Part shown: positions 1 to 7,159 of the stretch, in pieces
How the letters are laid out: each line of letters opens with the position of its first letter
Numbering within the stretch: the first letter of the stretch is position 1
Assembly (NCBI GenBank): GCA_003490025.1
Contig: DNJC01000010.1
Coordinates: forward strand, 1 to 27,896
Direction of reading: 5' to 3'
From: Geobacter sp.
GTDB lineage: Bacteria > Desulfobacterota > Desulfuromonadia > Geobacterales > Geobacteraceae
Length of the DNA: 27,896 nucleotides
Translations under genes and position numbers: made by a program
The notes under the pieces: model-generated
What the model saw: only the letters and a program-made list of their open reading frames with translations
The model's database searches: none
What the model was told of the DNA's origin: nothing

Positions 1-13
1 TTTGTGGTCTTTG

Positions 14-26
14 ATGTGAATCACAT
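14..26. promoter_or_regulatory. 13-bp perfect palindrome, possible operator
   Basis: The sequence ATGTGA-A-TCACAT is a perfect dyad around a single central A. It resembles two CRP/FNR-type half sites, but the spacing is one base instead of six, so it is not a canonical site of that family. It lies upstream of the broken gene at 92-1824. Its role as an operator is inference from symmetry alone. Confidence 0.25.
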
Positions 27-91
27 GGACTCCGCTAACCGGCTGAATTTGCAGCGGTTATATTACTACAACATCAAAGGTACACCAAGGA

Positions 92-1824
92 AAAACTGCA
101 CTATTATTCAGTTATTTTAGGTATTTAGCAGGCAATTCAATATTTTGCGGCTCCATCACTGATGACGCAATCACTAAGGCGAAAGTCACTGGCTACGTCC
201 AGAAAGGTCCATTTTTAAGCGGGACTTCCGTCACCATTTACGAACTCCACAATAACCTCACCCAGACCGGCAAGTCCTTTAACACCCAAATTCTTAACAA
301 CCTCGGCGCCTTCGAACTTAACAACGTTAACCTCTCCTCCCGCTATGTAGAGGTAAAAGCCGATGGCTACTATTTCAACGAGGTTTCCGGAACGAACTCT
401 GCGGCACCCATCACGTTGTACGCACTGGTCGATCTCCAGGACAAAAGCACCATTAATATCAATGTGCTGACCCACCTGGAAAGAGAACGGGTGAAATACC
501 TGGTCGAGAACGGTTCTAGCTTTGCCGATGCAAAGAAACAGGCGCAGCAAGAGGTGCTCCGCGTGTTCAACATGGAAAAAAGCAGTGTCGCTTCGTCAGA
601 AATGCTGGATCTTTCGCAAAATGGAGAAGACAACGCCTTTCTGCTGGCGATCTCCGCCTTTCTGCTGGCCCACAGGACTGAGGGCGATTTTTCGGAGCTG
701 CTCGGCAACATGATTTATGAGTTAAAAACGACAGGAACTATCAGCAGCTCAAGCGGATCAGCAATCATAACTGCAGCCAGGCTCATCGATCCGGCCATGG
801 TCAGGGCGAACTTGTTGAACAGATACGCAGCCTTGGGTATCGCAGTCGGTGTCCCGGATTTTTCGGACGCACTTGCCAATTTCACTGCGAATACAGGGTA
901 TCAGCCGGTTGAGACGGTATCATACCCGGCCTCCGGTTCTTACGGAACAAATCTCTTAGACAGAAACAACACCGTCTACCCGCTTAGCAATGGCATCTTT
1001 GCCCCGGTCTCCCTCGCCGCAACGCTCCAACCTGGTAGCTCGCTGAAGGTGAAGGTAACTGGAGTGTCAGACAACTGGGCCTTTTCCCCCTTCCTTTTTT
1101 CGGGGTGGCAGTGGGGTGAATACGATCCGGCAACTCACTCAAGGACCTTCACCTCCGGATCGGCCAGGACACTCGACCTGCAGGTTTTACTGAATGGTGG
1201 CGCCGTGACGCTCGAGGTTTACGAAAACGGCAGCGCGTTGCCGACCTGGACTAAGCAGGTTACTCCCCAAAGTGCTGCTCCAGCCATTCAGCTATCCGCA
1301 TCTGATTTGAGAATCCAGAATGCTCAGGTTGGGTAAATATGTCAAGGCAGCTTTATAATCACAAACACTGGACCTGATTACGCCGTGTCGCCATTCGATA
1401 TTGGTCCAAGTTATGGCGTTTTCATCTATGACTACAATCATCAGATGGTATTCCGTAATTTCGGTGGCTGGTCGGGCCTCAACCATAATGGAGACAGCAC
1501 GACCTTCTCTTGGAACACATCCAGCAACCATTTAGGCGAGACAAACGAGCCGGCATTTCTGATACCGGCCCCTGGCACGTATGAGTTCGTCATGAAGATC
1601 TATTCCGGGACCATGGAGACCCTCTCCACGTCCAGCATGCAGTTCTCGGTAGCTGCAGGACTCCAGAGGGGATTACCTTGACGAGCCTGAAAATTCCACC
1701 GGAGGGCGAGGGAGAGGCGGATGGGGTCTTTCCCGATCCGTCATCAACAGGTGGGCTGATTGAGGGTGTCGTTGGAGGAGCCTTAAGCGATGCCGCGCTC
1801 AAGGGAGACCTCGCGAAGCCGTGA
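92..1824 (+). pseudogene. Broken lipoprotein-like surface protein gene
   Basis: The reading frame is open from about position 47 to a TAA at 1334, continues in the same frame to a TGA at 1679, and finishes in another frame at a TGA at 1822. The N-terminal part (about 185-560) carries a repeat-type beta domain (VTGYVQKGPFLSGTSVTIY, then ADGYYFNEVSG and ITLYALVDL) that I associate with secreted or lipoprotein-like hypothetical proteins of Geobacter relatives. A helical stretch follows (LTHLERERVKYLVENG), and the C-terminal half is Ser/Thr-rich and looks like beta sandwich. There is no ATG, GTG or TTG in frame before the TTG at 416, although homology-like sequence begins near 150, so the signal peptide and start are lost or shifted. 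Repairing one-base indels near 1331-1333, 1346 and 1658-1661 restores one protein. GC content is visibly lower than in the neighbours. Shorter open pieces at 416-1336 and 1385-1681 may be annotated as separate genes. The function is unknown. Confidence 0.6.
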
Positions 1825-1840
1825 TTTCAGCTTGAGACAA

Positions 1841-1875
1841 AAAAGCCGGCCTCGTGTAATGGGCCGGCTTTCTTG
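1841..1875 (+). terminator. Intrinsic terminator after the broken gene
   Basis: A 9-bp stem (AAGCCGGCC at 1843-1851 paired with GGCCGGCTT at 1862-1870) encloses a 10-base loop. It is followed by a T-rich stretch and preceded by an A-run, so it could act in both directions. It lies 17 bases after the stop codon at 1822. Confidence 0.8.
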
Positions 1876-1893
1876 TTTCAGGAATTTACTTTA

Positions 1894-1922
1894 GGGGGAG
1901 CGGCTGCTCCCCCCTTTTTTTT
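1894..1922 (+). terminator. Second strong intrinsic terminator
   Basis: An 8-bp GC stem (GGGGGAGC at 1894-1901, GCTCCCCC at 1906-1913) has a 4-base GGCT loop and is followed by eight T residues (1915-1922). It is textbook in form and only about 20 bases past the first terminator, so it is a tandem or backup terminator. Confidence 0.8.
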
Positions 1923-2350
1923 GCGCCGCTGCCGGGGCGCCAAATTGTTGGCGTTCCCGCTGTCGGCGCGGAAATGGCTGCTGAAAATTAGGGCAAATTA
2001 TTGGAAATGCCTCCATTGCTGCGTTTTCCTCGGCAAAAGGGGATGTTGTCCACATGGTTTTCCACAGCTCGCGTGGATTCAAGAGTTCCTGCCAGCAACG
2101 ATCTACGCGTAAACACCGCTAATAGCTTGAAAGTTGTCCACTTTCCGGCAGTCCAGCCCGCAGTCGCCACAATATTGACGTTTGCCAACCCCAAAGTGGG
2201 GGCGGCAGGAAATACTGGCATTGCCGCCATCCAGCCGGCCACACCTCTGGGACACGAAACTGACAACTGTGACAAAGCCGCTTCCGCGCACTGTTATTCC
2301 CGTATCTTGCACGCGCCATCCTTCGCTTAATAAAATTTACTTCAGATTTT
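1923..2350. other. Intergenic stretch without a convincing gene
   Basis: About 430 bases with only short overlapping open frames of low plausibility on both strands. It contains three related 9-mers resembling DnaA boxes (TTGTCCACA 2046-2054, TTTTCCACA 2058-2066, TTGTCCACT 2134-2142). It also has an inverted repeat GAAAGT/ACTTTC (2129-2145) and a CCCC/GGGG hairpin near 2187-2200. It may hold decayed mobile or replication-related DNA, but nothing is provable from the sequence alone. Confidence 0.4.
2129..2145. repeat. Inverted repeat around a DnaA-box-like motif
   Basis: GAAAGT (2129-2134) and ACTTTC (2140-2145) are perfect inverted arms with a 5-base centre, TGTCC. The motif TTGTCCACT sits across it. 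Confidence 0.4.
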
Positions 2351-2357
2351 TTACCGG

Positions 2358-2386
2358 TTAACCGAATTTGAATTACATGCTATGAT
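2358..2386 (+). promoter_or_regulatory. Sigma-70-like promoter of the hybrid kinase
   Basis: A weak -35 (TTAACC, 2358-2363) is separated by exactly 17 bases from a good -10 (TATGAT, 2381-2386). The -10 also carries an extended TGC just upstream. Both elements sit inside palindromes: CGGTTAACCG (2355-2364) over the -35, and ATGCTA-TGA-TAGCAT (2377-2391) over the -10. This arrangement suggests regulation by a dimeric repressor. The expected transcript start is near 2393, giving a leader of about 95 bases. Confidence 0.5.
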
Positions 2387-2479
2387 AGCATCGCCCGGAT
2401 CAGAGCCTGCCGCTGACACTGTTCCGGAGGTTTTTTTCGGCTTCGCGTCGGGTAACGAGCTGTGCAGCAGCAGGAAGTC

Positions 2480-2484
2480 GGAGG
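2480..2484 (+). promoter_or_regulatory. Ribosome binding site deciding the kinase start
   Basis: GGAGG lies 4 bases before a GTG at 2489 and 16 bases before the first downstream ATG at 2501. The GTG is therefore the better start, although the spacing is short. An upstream in-frame GTG at 2462 has no comparable site. Confidence 0.45.
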
Positions 2485-2488
2485 CCGC

Positions 2489-5400
2489 GTGCTTTTCAGT
2501 ATGAAGACCAAAATGACGCTCGCGGTTTTCCTCCTGGTCAGCTTCCTGATGTCGGTCACCGCCGTCACCTCGCTTTTGTACTTCGAGAAGAAGTTCAAGC
2601 AGAGCATCTCCCACCAGCAGTGGACGCTGCTCAACTCCGTGGCGACCCAGATCGACGACCGGATCTTCGAGTTCATGGTCGACCTGGACACACTCGCCGA
2701 TGCCGTCACCCCCCAATTGCTGGACGACCCGGCCCGGGCGCAACGCCTGCTGGACGACCAGAAGCGCCAGCGCGTCTTCTTCGACAACTCCCTCTTCCTC
2801 TTCTCCCGATCGGGCACGATGATCGCCGCAAGCCCTAAGGACCTGAACTTCATCGGCAAGGACTTCTCGTTCCGCGATTACTTCCGGGAGACGATGGCCA
2901 CAGGGAGGATCTGCGTCTCGCCCCCCTTCGCCTCCATCCAGAAGGAGAGCCACCCCATCATCATGTTCACCGCGCCGGTCTACGACTCGCGGAACCGGAT
3001 CATCGGCGTGGTGGGGGGGAGCGTCGACCTGCGCAAGCAGCACTACCTGCGCTCGCTGGCCGCCCTGAAGCTGGGGCAGAACGGCTTTCTCTCGCTCTAC
3101 GACTCGCAGCGCAACGTCCTGATGCATCCGGACCGGAAACTGGTGCTGCTGCGGGACCCGCCCGGGACCAACCCGATGCTGGACCAGGCGCTCGCCGGCT
3201 TCGAAGGGACCGGGGAGAGCAGGACCCGGTCCGGCGTCCCGGTGCTGCGTTCGGTGAAGAAGCTGCAGTCGACCTCCTGGGTCCTCGCCGTCAGCTATCC
3301 TCTCTCCGACGCCTACGCACCGCTGCGCACGGCGCGGTACTACTTCGTCGCCGGCTCCCTGGCCGCGGCGCTCATGTCGCTTCTCATCGTCTGGCTCTTC
3401 ATGCGGTACCTGACCCGCCCGCTCCTGTCGTTCACCAGGCACCTGGAAAAACTCCCGGGGCTGGAGGGGGAGGCGAGACTCGCGCCGGTCGGCTCGAAGG
3501 ACGAGATGGGGCAGATGGCCGAGACCTTCAACCGGATGATACTGGAGCTGGAGCAGCGCGAGGTCGCGCTGCAGGAGCAGAAGGAGTTCGCCGAGAGCCT
3601 GGTGCTCAACTCGTCGCTCCCCACCTTCGTCATCGACTGCGGCCACCGCGTCCTCTTCTGGAACAAGGCGTGCGAGGAACTGACCGGGGTGAAGGCGGCG
3701 GACCTGGTCGGGACGGACCGGCACTGGGCAGCCTTCCACGCCGAAAAGTCCTCGACCCTCGCAGACGTCATCATTGACGGCACCGTCGAGACCATGTCGG
3801 TTCCGGACATGAAATGCGAGCGGTCGCACCTGCTCCGGTCCGGCTGGCACTGCGAAGGGTGGTACGAGCGGCTGAACGGCACGGACCGTTACGTCTTCCT
3901 CGATGCGGCGCCGATCCGCAACGACAAGGGAGAGACCGTCGCGGCGATCCAGACCATCAGGGACTTCACCGACCTGAAGCAGGCCGAACTCGACCTGGAG
4001 CGCTCGCGCGATTTCTACCTGCAGTCGGAAGAGCGCTACCGCCAGCTGTTCGAGGACAACCCTCACCCGATGTGGGCCCACGCGGTCGACACCGATGCCT
4101 TCCTGGCCGTGAACCACGCGGCGATCCGGCACTACGGCTACTCCGAGCAAGAATTCCTCTCCATGACGGTCAACGACCTGATGCCGAATGAGGAGGCGCA
4201 CCCCGTGCCGCGCGCGCCGGGTGCCAAGGGAGAACTGGTGCCGCTCAGGCGCCACCTGAGAAAGGACGGGAGCGTGATCCTGGTCGAGACCTCCTCCCAC
4301 GTCATGGACTTCGCCGGAGTCCAGGCGGAGATCGTGCTGGCGCACGACGTGACCGAGAGGGTGCGGGCGGAGCAGGAAAAGGTCGCGCTGGAACACCAGC
4401 TGACCCAGTCCCAGAAGATGGAGGCGATCGGGACGCTGACCGGCGGCATCGCCCACGATTTCAACAACATCCTCACCGCCATCATCGGCTACGCCACCAT
4501 GATACAGCTCGAACTGGAGGAGCAAAGCCCGCTGCAGCGCAAGGTGGGGGAGATCCTGCGCGCCTCCGATCGCGCCGCCAACCTGACGCGGAGCCTTCTG
4601 GCCTACAGCAGGAGGCAGGTCAGCAACCCGGCGCCGGTGGGGGTCAACTCCATCATCGGCAACGTGGAGATACTCCTGCGCCGCCTGATCCCGGAAAACA
4701 TCGAACTGAAGACGCAGCTCTGCCGGGACGAACTCCCGATCATGGCGGACTCGGGGCAGCTGGAACAGGTGGTGATGAACCTGGTGGTGAACGCGCGGGA
4801 CGCCATGCGCGACGGCGGGGTGCTCCGGATCGCGACCGAGCCGATCACGCTGAGCCACGACTTCATCGCCGCGCACGGCTACGGCAAACCGGGCGATTTC
4901 GTCCTGATGACCGTCACCGACTCCGGCGTCGGCATGGACGAAAAGACCAGGGAGAGGATCTTCGAACCGTTTTTCACCACCAAGGAGCCGGGGAAGGGGA
5001 CCGGCCTCGGGCTGGCCATGGTGTACGGCATCGTGAAGCAGCACGGTGGGTTCATCAACTGTTACAGCGAGTTGGGGCACGGCACCGTGTTCCGGATCTA
5101 CCTCCCGCTCACAGAGAGCGCGGCCAGGGAAGAGGCGCCCCCTCCGGACCGGGAGGTCCGCGGCGGCGACGAGACCATACTGCTGGTCGAGGACGACGCG
5201 GTGATAAGGGATATGATCGGGGAGCTTCTGGAGGATTTCGGCTACACGGTGATCATGGCGGTGAACGGCGAGGACGCGGTGCAGAAGTTCAAGGAGGCGG
5301 CGAGCGCGGTGCTGCTGGTGATCCTGGACGTGATCATGCCCAGGATGAACGGCAGGGAGGCTTGCGACGCCATTTCCGCCCTGTCGCCCGGGGTGAAGGT

Positions 5401-5533
5401 GCTGTTCATGAGCGGGTACACGGCGGACATCGTCTCCGACAGTTCCATCAAGGGGGACCCGCGCCACTTCGTCCCGAAGCCGATCCAGATCGACGAGATG
5501 CTGACCAAGGTGCGCAACCTGCTGGACGAGTAA
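2489..5533 (+). CDS. Cache-HAMP-PAS-PAS hybrid histidine kinase
   Basis: A membrane-bound hybrid sensor kinase of about 1014 residues that probably detects a small periplasmic ligand. TM1 is at about residues 9-31, followed by a periplasmic Cache-like domain to about 280, TM2 at 284-309, then HAMP. PAS1 at about 375-500 contains the local signature GWYERLNGTDRYVF, and PAS2 lies at about 515-640. The HisKA H-box GGIAHDFNNIL has the phosphorylated His near residue 656. The HATPase has an N-box (NLVVNARDAM) and G-boxes (DSGVGMD, GKGTGLGLAM). A C-terminal receiver has acidic DD residues, an Asp near 947 (LDVIMPRMNG) and the Lys in KPIQ. No separate output domain is present, so phosphate probably passes to another protein or back. 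The gene stands alone between its own promoter and a convergent reductase gene. The start is GTG 2489 by its ribosome site; ATG 2501 is the alternative. Confidence 0.92.
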   Translation: MLFSMKTKMTLAVFLLVSFLMSVTAVTSLLYFEKKFKQSISHQQWTLLNSVATQIDDRIFEFMVDLDTLADAVTPQLLDDPARAQRLLDDQKRQRVFFDNSLFLFSRSGTMIAASPKDLNFIGKDFSFRDYFRETMATGRICVSPPFASIQKESHPIIMFTAPVYDSRNRIIGVVGGSVDLRKQHYLRSLAALKLGQNGFLSLYDSQRNVLMHPDRKLVLLRDPPGTNPMLDQALAGFEGTGESRTRSGVPVLRSVKKLQSTSWVLAVSYPLSDAYAPLRTARYYFVAGSLAAALMSLLIVWLFMRYLTRPLLSFTRHLEKLPGLEGEARLAPVGSKDEMGQMAETFNRMILELEQREVALQEQKEFAESLVLNSSLPTFVIDCGHRVLFWNKACEELTGVKAADLVGTDRHWAAFHAEKSSTLADVIIDGTVETMSVPDMKCERSHLLRSGWHCEGWYERLNGTDRYVFLDAAPIRNDKGETVAAIQTIRDFTDLKQAELDLERSRDFYLQSEERYRQLFEDNPHPMWAHAVDTDAFLAVNHAAIRHYGYSEQEFLSMTVNDLMPNEEAHPVPRAPGAKGELVPLRRHLRKDGSVILVETSSHVMDFAGVQAEIVLAHDVTERVRAEQEKVALEHQLTQSQKMEAIGTLTGGIAHDFNNILTAIIGYATMIQLELEEQSPLQRKVGEILRASDRAANLTRSLLAYSRRQVSNPAPVGVNSIIGNVEILLRRLIPENIELKTQLCRDELPIMADSGQLEQVVMNLVVNARDAMRDGGVLRIATEPITLSHDFIAAHGYGKPGDFVLMTVTDSGVGMDEKTRERIFEPFFTTKEPGKGTGLGLAMVYGIVKQHGGFINCYSELGHGTVFRIYLPLTESAAREEAPPPDREVRGGDETILLVEDDAVIRDMIGELLEDFGYTVIMAVNGEDAVQKFKEAASAVLLVILDVIMPRMNGREACDAISALSPGVKVLFMSGYTADIVSDSSIKGDPRHFVPKPIQIDEMLTKVRNLLDE

Positions 5534-5542
5534 GGCAGAAAA

Positions 5543-5609
5543 CGTTCAAGGTTCAGCGTTCAAGGTTCAATGTTGAGAACCCTGAACTTTGAACGTTGAA
5601 CTTTGAACG
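5543..5609. terminator. Long hairpin between convergent genes
   Basis: Two 27-base arms (5543-5569 and 5583-5609) are inverted copies that differ at three positions and surround a 13-base loop. Each arm is itself two tandem copies of a roughly 13-base unit (GTTCAAGGTTCA on the left, TGAACTTTGAAC on the right). It fills the gap between the kinase stop (5533) and the reductase stop (5614), so a bidirectional terminator or attenuator is likely. Confidence 0.65.
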
Positions 5610-5613
5610 GGTT

Positions 5614-6909
5614 CTAGATTTCCCTCACCGCCGACAGCAGTTCTTGCAGGGTGAGACCCTGCTGCACTACTTCCGCGAACGGGGCGCTTCCAGCCCGGTA
5701 CAGATCGAAGCGCGGGTTGCGGCCGGTCACCTCGGTCACCAGGCGCGAGGCGACGATGCCGGCCCCGGCGAGCTGCGGCTGCGCACAGCAGTTGGAACAG
5801 CCGGAAATGGCCCAGCTAAGCTCCCGCGCCGCTTCCCCCATCTCCTTGAGCACGGACGCAGCTATATCCCGGGTCGGGGCGAGCCCCATGATGCACTCGT
5901 GGTTCCCGGGACAGGCCCGGAAGATGACCCGCTCCCCTACCGCCTTTCCCGCGAACCCCGCCTGCGCCATCGCCTGGCGCGCCCTCTCCGCAGCCCCCTC
6001 CCCTGCCGCGTGCAGCACGACGTTCTGGTCCCCCGTCACCATCAGGATGCCGCCGCAGAACTCTCTCGCTATCCCCGCCAGGGCCGCGAGCCCTGCGCCG
6101 GAGAGCTCCCCGCCGAAGACGTGCGCCTCCAGCCGGTCCGCCTCGGCGGACGGCGCCGGCACAAGGCTCGCCGTGAGGCTCGGGACGGTGGGAAGCTCCT
6201 CGAGCACCGCCTGGTCCTCAAGCACCCTGCGGCGGAATTCCTCGCGCCCGATCTCCCTCACCAGGTGCTTCAGGCGCTTGCCGGCCGGGGTCAGTGCCTC
6301 GTAGAGCCGCAGCACGGTCTCGATGAGAGGCAACAGGGAATCCTCGAGCACCCCTTCGGCGAGGAGGAACCCGGGGATCGGCTCGCGCCCAAGCCCCCCT
6401 GCGGCGAAGACGTCGTAGCGCCTCCTGCCGTCCTGCGACGGCGCCGGGAGGAGCCCCAGGTCCTGGATCAGGTGCCTGCCGCTCGACGCGTCGGCCTCGA
6501 CGCCGATCTTGAACTTCTTGGGAAGCTTCTCGAAGCGCGGGTTCCCGGTGAAGTGGCGGTGCATCTTTCTGACCAACGCCTCCAGCGCCGGCGCCCCCGC
6601 AGCGCCGAGGCTGCCGCAGACCACACCGCGCACCGCCCCGCCGCAGGCGCCGCGGTTGTAAAGACCGACCGCTGCCAGCTGCGACGCCACCACGGCAAGG
6701 TCTCCCTCCGTCAGCCAGTGCAGCTCGATGCTCCCCCTGGTGGTCAGGTGCGCCACCCCCCGGGCGAACCGCTCGGCAAGCTGCGCCACCATGAGCGCCT
6801 GCTCGCAGGAGATGATCCCTGCGGGAAGCTTGACCCGCTGCATGAAGAATTCTTTCTGCCGCTGCGGGTAGATCCCTTCCAGGCGCAGGTTCTGCTTCTC
6901 TATGGTCAT
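5614..6909 (-). CDS. Sulfite/nitrite reductase-like siroheme Fe-S protein
   Basis: A 431-residue protein of the nitrite/sulfite reductase family, which reduces oxyanions by six electrons at a siroheme coupled to a 4Fe-4S cluster. The N-terminal half carries the ferredoxin-like half-domain (MQRVKLPAGIISCEQ, then LTTRGSIELHWL) and the family's RGACGGAVRGVVC region. The cluster motif C-x5-C is at C333 and C339 (ACPGNHEC). The C-x3-C is at C371 and C375 (GCSNCC), with an extra Cys at 374 where relatives usually have Ser or Ala. Length is below that of CysI/NirA (roughly 550) and near CobG. CobG is less likely because it belongs to the oxygen-dependent cobalamin route, but the sequence alone does not exclude it. 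The ATG at 6909 has AAGGAG about 9 bases upstream. It runs convergent to the kinase at 2489 and divergent from the gene at 7160. The substrate is uncertain. Confidence 0.85.
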   Translation of the reverse strand: MTIEKQNLRLEGIYPQRQKEFFMQRVKLPAGIISCEQALMVAQLAERFARGVAHLTTRGSIELHWLTEGDLAVVASQLAAVGLYNRGACGGAVRGVVCGSLGAAGAPALEALVRKMHRHFTGNPRFEKLPKKFKIGVEADASSGRHLIQDLGLLPAPSQDGRRRYDVFAAGGLGREPIPGFLLAEGVLEDSLLPLIETVLRLYEALTPAGKRLKHLVREIGREEFRRRVLEDQAVLEELPTVPSLTASLVPAPSAEADRLEAHVFGGELSGAGLAALAGIAREFCGGILMVTGDQNVVLHAAGEGAAERARQAMAQAGFAGKAVGERVIFRACPGNHECIMGLAPTRDIAASVLKEMGEAARELSWAISGCSNCCAQPQLAGAGIVASRLVTEVTGRNPRFDLYRAGSAPFAEVVQQGLTLQELLSAVREI

Positions 6910-7159
6910 GGCGTTCGTCTCCTTGGGATTACGCTTGCGGGTACCGGGCCCCGGGCCCGTGGGTGACGATACTACAATTTTCGACGCCTCCTGTCATCCA
7001 TAAAACCCCCGGCGGCTCCGGTCCCGCCGGCGCTCGGCGAGGGGGAAACGCGCCTCGCCCCCCCCCCCGATAAAATACTTCAGAACTCCGCCCCGCACGC
7101 CGAAGAGGTGGAGGAACGTCTTTTCACGCGGCCCGCCCAAAGAGCGCCGGTCCCCCTGG
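6910..7159. other. Divergent intergenic region with hairpins and C11 tract
   Basis: About 250 bases between divergent genes. It contains the GC palindrome CGGGCCC-C-GGGCCCG (6945-6959), a hairpin CCGGCGG/CCGCCGG (7009-7030), a hairpin GGCGAGG/CCTCGCC (7036-7059) and a run of eleven C residues (7058-7068). No convincing -35/-10 pair was found for either gene. No open frame looks coding. Confidence 0.5.
7058..7068 (+). repeat. Homopolymer run of eleven C
   Basis: Eleven consecutive C residues sit about 90-120 bases before the start of the receiver-kinase gene. The run forms the distal edge of a hairpin. Such runs are prone to slippage in replication and to sequencing error. Confidence 0.8.

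Noticed and set aside
2001..2330. Short frames on both strands suggestive of an insertion-sequence remnant
   Set aside because: I could not match any transposase motif or terminal inverted repeats; only a speculative note is kept.
2351..5467. Very long antisense open frame over the hybrid kinase
   Set aside because: It is a shadow produced by high GC at the third codon position; it has no recognisable domain, while the plus strand has complete kinase motifs.
5596..6966. 456-codon plus-strand frame over the reductase gene
   Set aside because: Low-complexity Arg/Pro/Ala-rich translation; the minus strand carries the Fe-S cluster motifs and a good ribosome site.
7066..7076. CCCGATAAAAT as a sigma-28 or sigma-70 -10 box
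   Set aside because: No matching -35 at the right distance for either sigma factor.
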